64,000 nt of DNA, from contig JARGXX010000079.1 of the NCBI GenBank assembly GCA_030374765.1, forward strand, positions 496,001 through 560,000. The letters run 5' to 3'. A program made the position numbers and the translations under genes. This stretch comes from Agarophyton chilense. Lineage: Eukaryota > Rhodophyta > Florideophyceae > Gracilariales > Gracilariaceae. The notes beneath the pieces are model-generated. The model had not been told where the DNA came from and did not search any database. It saw only the letters and a program-made list of their open reading frames with translations. Within the stretch, counting starts at the first letter, position 1, and the number at the start of each line of letters is the position of its first letter. Positions 62,561-64,000 of this stretch are shown here, in pieces.

Positions 62561-64000
62561 GTCGGCACTGGTCGATCCCGTAGTGCTGACCAGGGAGAGC
62601 TCGCCTCCCTGCTCCTGCGCTTGGAAACCCAAGATTCTCTTGAGGCCTCAGAAATTTCCGCCGTACGGAATCAATCCGCGGGACGGAAAACGAGTACAGT
62701 TTGACTGTGAGTTATATTGTCCTTGGAGACGTTATACTTGTCCGTCAAAACGGGAAAGTTACCTCATGGTAGTGTCTAAAAGAAACTATAAGGTCTATGC
62801 CAACATCAGCTCTGACAGGAATCTGTTATCTCATCGATTGACTATTCTGGACACAGGTGCTGGTCCGAACTTTATACGGGAATCGGAGCTCGCTCCTGCT
62901 GACTTAGAACGTATTCGATACGGTCCTTTACCGGACATCCGGGATGCCAACAAAAATGCTGTGAAGACACTGGGACCAGTTCGACTCGTGGTGCGTTTGG
63001 GACGCTTTGTAGTCCTAGTCGGCTTCATCGTCTGTAAGACGTTAGCTGCACCAGTGGTACTGGGATGTGATTATTGCGACAAGTTTGTCGAAGCCATTCT
63101 CCCGCGAAGAAAACTAGTGGAACTAGATGATGGATCAATGGTACCGATTTTTCGCAAGCCAATGCGTCGTTGCTCTGAAGCACCTCCACTTCCACCATCT
63201 ATGGAATACGGGAAATCCCGAGGACGTGTCACGCCGAGGATTCGAGTAGCGAAGAGTGCCATGCTGAAGGCGCAAACCCCAACTTGGGTTCAAGTAAGAA
63301 CAGAACGACACGGACTCGTGGTAATTCAACCGAATACTCGGATGTACGAATCACGTGGATTGCTAGTCGCTAACGGTATTGTTCAGGTTGATCCTGGTAG
63401 CCCCTTTTGGATACTAGTGAGTACCTTCACCGATAACGATTATCAGATACCGAAGAATCAGGTTGTTGCAACAGCGTTGCCTCATCCCACAGTGGTGGTC
63501 CCTACTCATATTTCTACTGCAGAAGTATTGGGATTAACCCATGTCGGTGACACAGACGAAGAACTGCAAACTCCGTCTGGAGATCAATTGCAAACGGCAA
63601 AGGAGCCAGAGAGCCTGGTCGAGGAGCTAGACTTAGCACATGTGTCGGAACATTACAGAACGAAGTTCAGGTCTATGCTGAAGAAGTATACATCCACGTG
63701 GAGTGGAAAACTAGGAGAGATCTCCGTTACGGAACACCACATTGTTTTGGTCCCAGGGTCACGACCCATCTCCCAACCACCCTACAGAGCAGGACCGCGA
63801 ACTCGCCAAATCGAGGAGGAGAATGTCCGCAAAATGCTGGAAGAAGGAGTAATCGAAGCAGCTCAATCTGCTTGGGCCTCACCAGTGGTGCTGGTTCCAA
63901 AACCTGATGGTTATTTACGATTCTGTATCGATTATCGAAAACTGAACGGAGTTACAGTTCGAGATACATACCCGTTGCCTCTAATGGACGAATGTATTGA
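62547..64000 (+). CDS. pol of element C: protease and start of reverse transcriptase (partial)
   Basis: The frame is open from 62547 to the window edge with no stop. The first ATG is 62766. Retropepsin site L-D-T-G-A-G is at 62847-62864 and the flap end L-G-C-D-Y-C is near 63060. The linker leads to R-P-I-S-Q-P-P-Y-R-A-G, then RT with A-S-P-V-V-L-V-P-K-P-D-G, R-F-C-I-D-Y-R-K-L-N and D-T-Y-P-L-P-L-M-D-E-C-I at the edge. All visible active-site residues are intact. It is in the -1 frame relative to gag. Confidence 0.9.

Larger units (their letters stand above)
59848..64000 (+). mobile_element. Ty3/gypsy element C, 5' part (runs off right edge)
   Basis: Plus-strand order: 5' LTR 59848-60513, leader, gag (to 62541), pol (from 62547 to the edge). 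It is inserted into the copia RT; CATCC at 59843-59847 should recur after the 3' LTR beyond the window. Gag and pol are close to element A. Gag has one likely frameshift near 60780-60820. Confidence 0.9.

Noticed and set aside
1..64000. CRISPR arrays, rRNA genes, bacterial operons
   Set aside because: No regularly spaced repeats, no rRNA-like sequence, and the genes are eukaryotic with spliceosomal introns.

Overview
The window looks like nuclear DNA of a red alga, most likely a florideophyte (inference). The strongest clue is a single-ORF fusion of a 2-epi-5-epi-valiolone/demethyl-4-deoxygadusol-type synthase with an O-methyltransferase (8693-11434, minus). This is the first pair of steps of mycosporine-like amino acid (MAA, UV sunscreen) synthesis, and the fused form is known from red algae and dinoflagellates. 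The host genes are few, mostly intronless and eukaryotic. The three introns seen are under 100 bp, and two of them carry TACTAAC/CACTAAC branch sites. Large islands of decayed LTR retrotransposons surround the genes, as described for Chondrus-type genomes. The species is not proven here.

Layout. 1-4714: 5' part of a minus-strand Ty3/gypsy element (A), running off the left edge. 4715-8692: AT-rich DNA with a broken piggyBac-like transposase. 8693-29613: gene island with the MAA fusion, an MFS transporter, an inositol-monophosphatase-family enzyme, a possible plastid membrane protein, a Ulp1/SENP SUMO protease, PWP2, FEN1 and a three-exon STEAP-like metalloreductase. 31191-34501: remnant of a plus-strand gypsy element (D), split by a solo LTR of family A with a perfect 5-bp duplication. 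34945-45293: nearly full-length minus-strand chromovirus (B) with both LTRs, PBS, PPT, gag, pol and a chromodomain; a solo LTR of family C sits inside it with a perfect 5-bp duplication. About 45.7-49.7 kb: very decayed minus-strand element (E) carrying a solo LTR of family B. 49.7-52.3 kb: AT-rich, no gene seen. 52.3-53.2 kb: TATA box and a broken C2H2 zinc-finger coding stretch. 53.56-56.0 kb: PIF/Harbinger-like transposase plus its Myb-like partner, both broken. 56.7-59.85 kb: copia (Ty1) element, cut by a plus-strand gypsy element (C, 59848 to the right edge).

How things fit together. The host genes form no single pathway, apart from housekeeping roles in ribosome biogenesis (PWP2), DNA replication and repair (FEN1) and SUMO turnover (SENP). 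The most distinctive gene is the MAA enzyme. No mysC/mysD-like partner is visible in the window. The repeat islands record an order of events: D, E and the copia element are old hosts; B is old but recognisable; solo LTRs of A, B and C landed inside older elements; the two A LTRs are the most alike. No CRISPR array, rRNA gene or complete tRNA gene was found.
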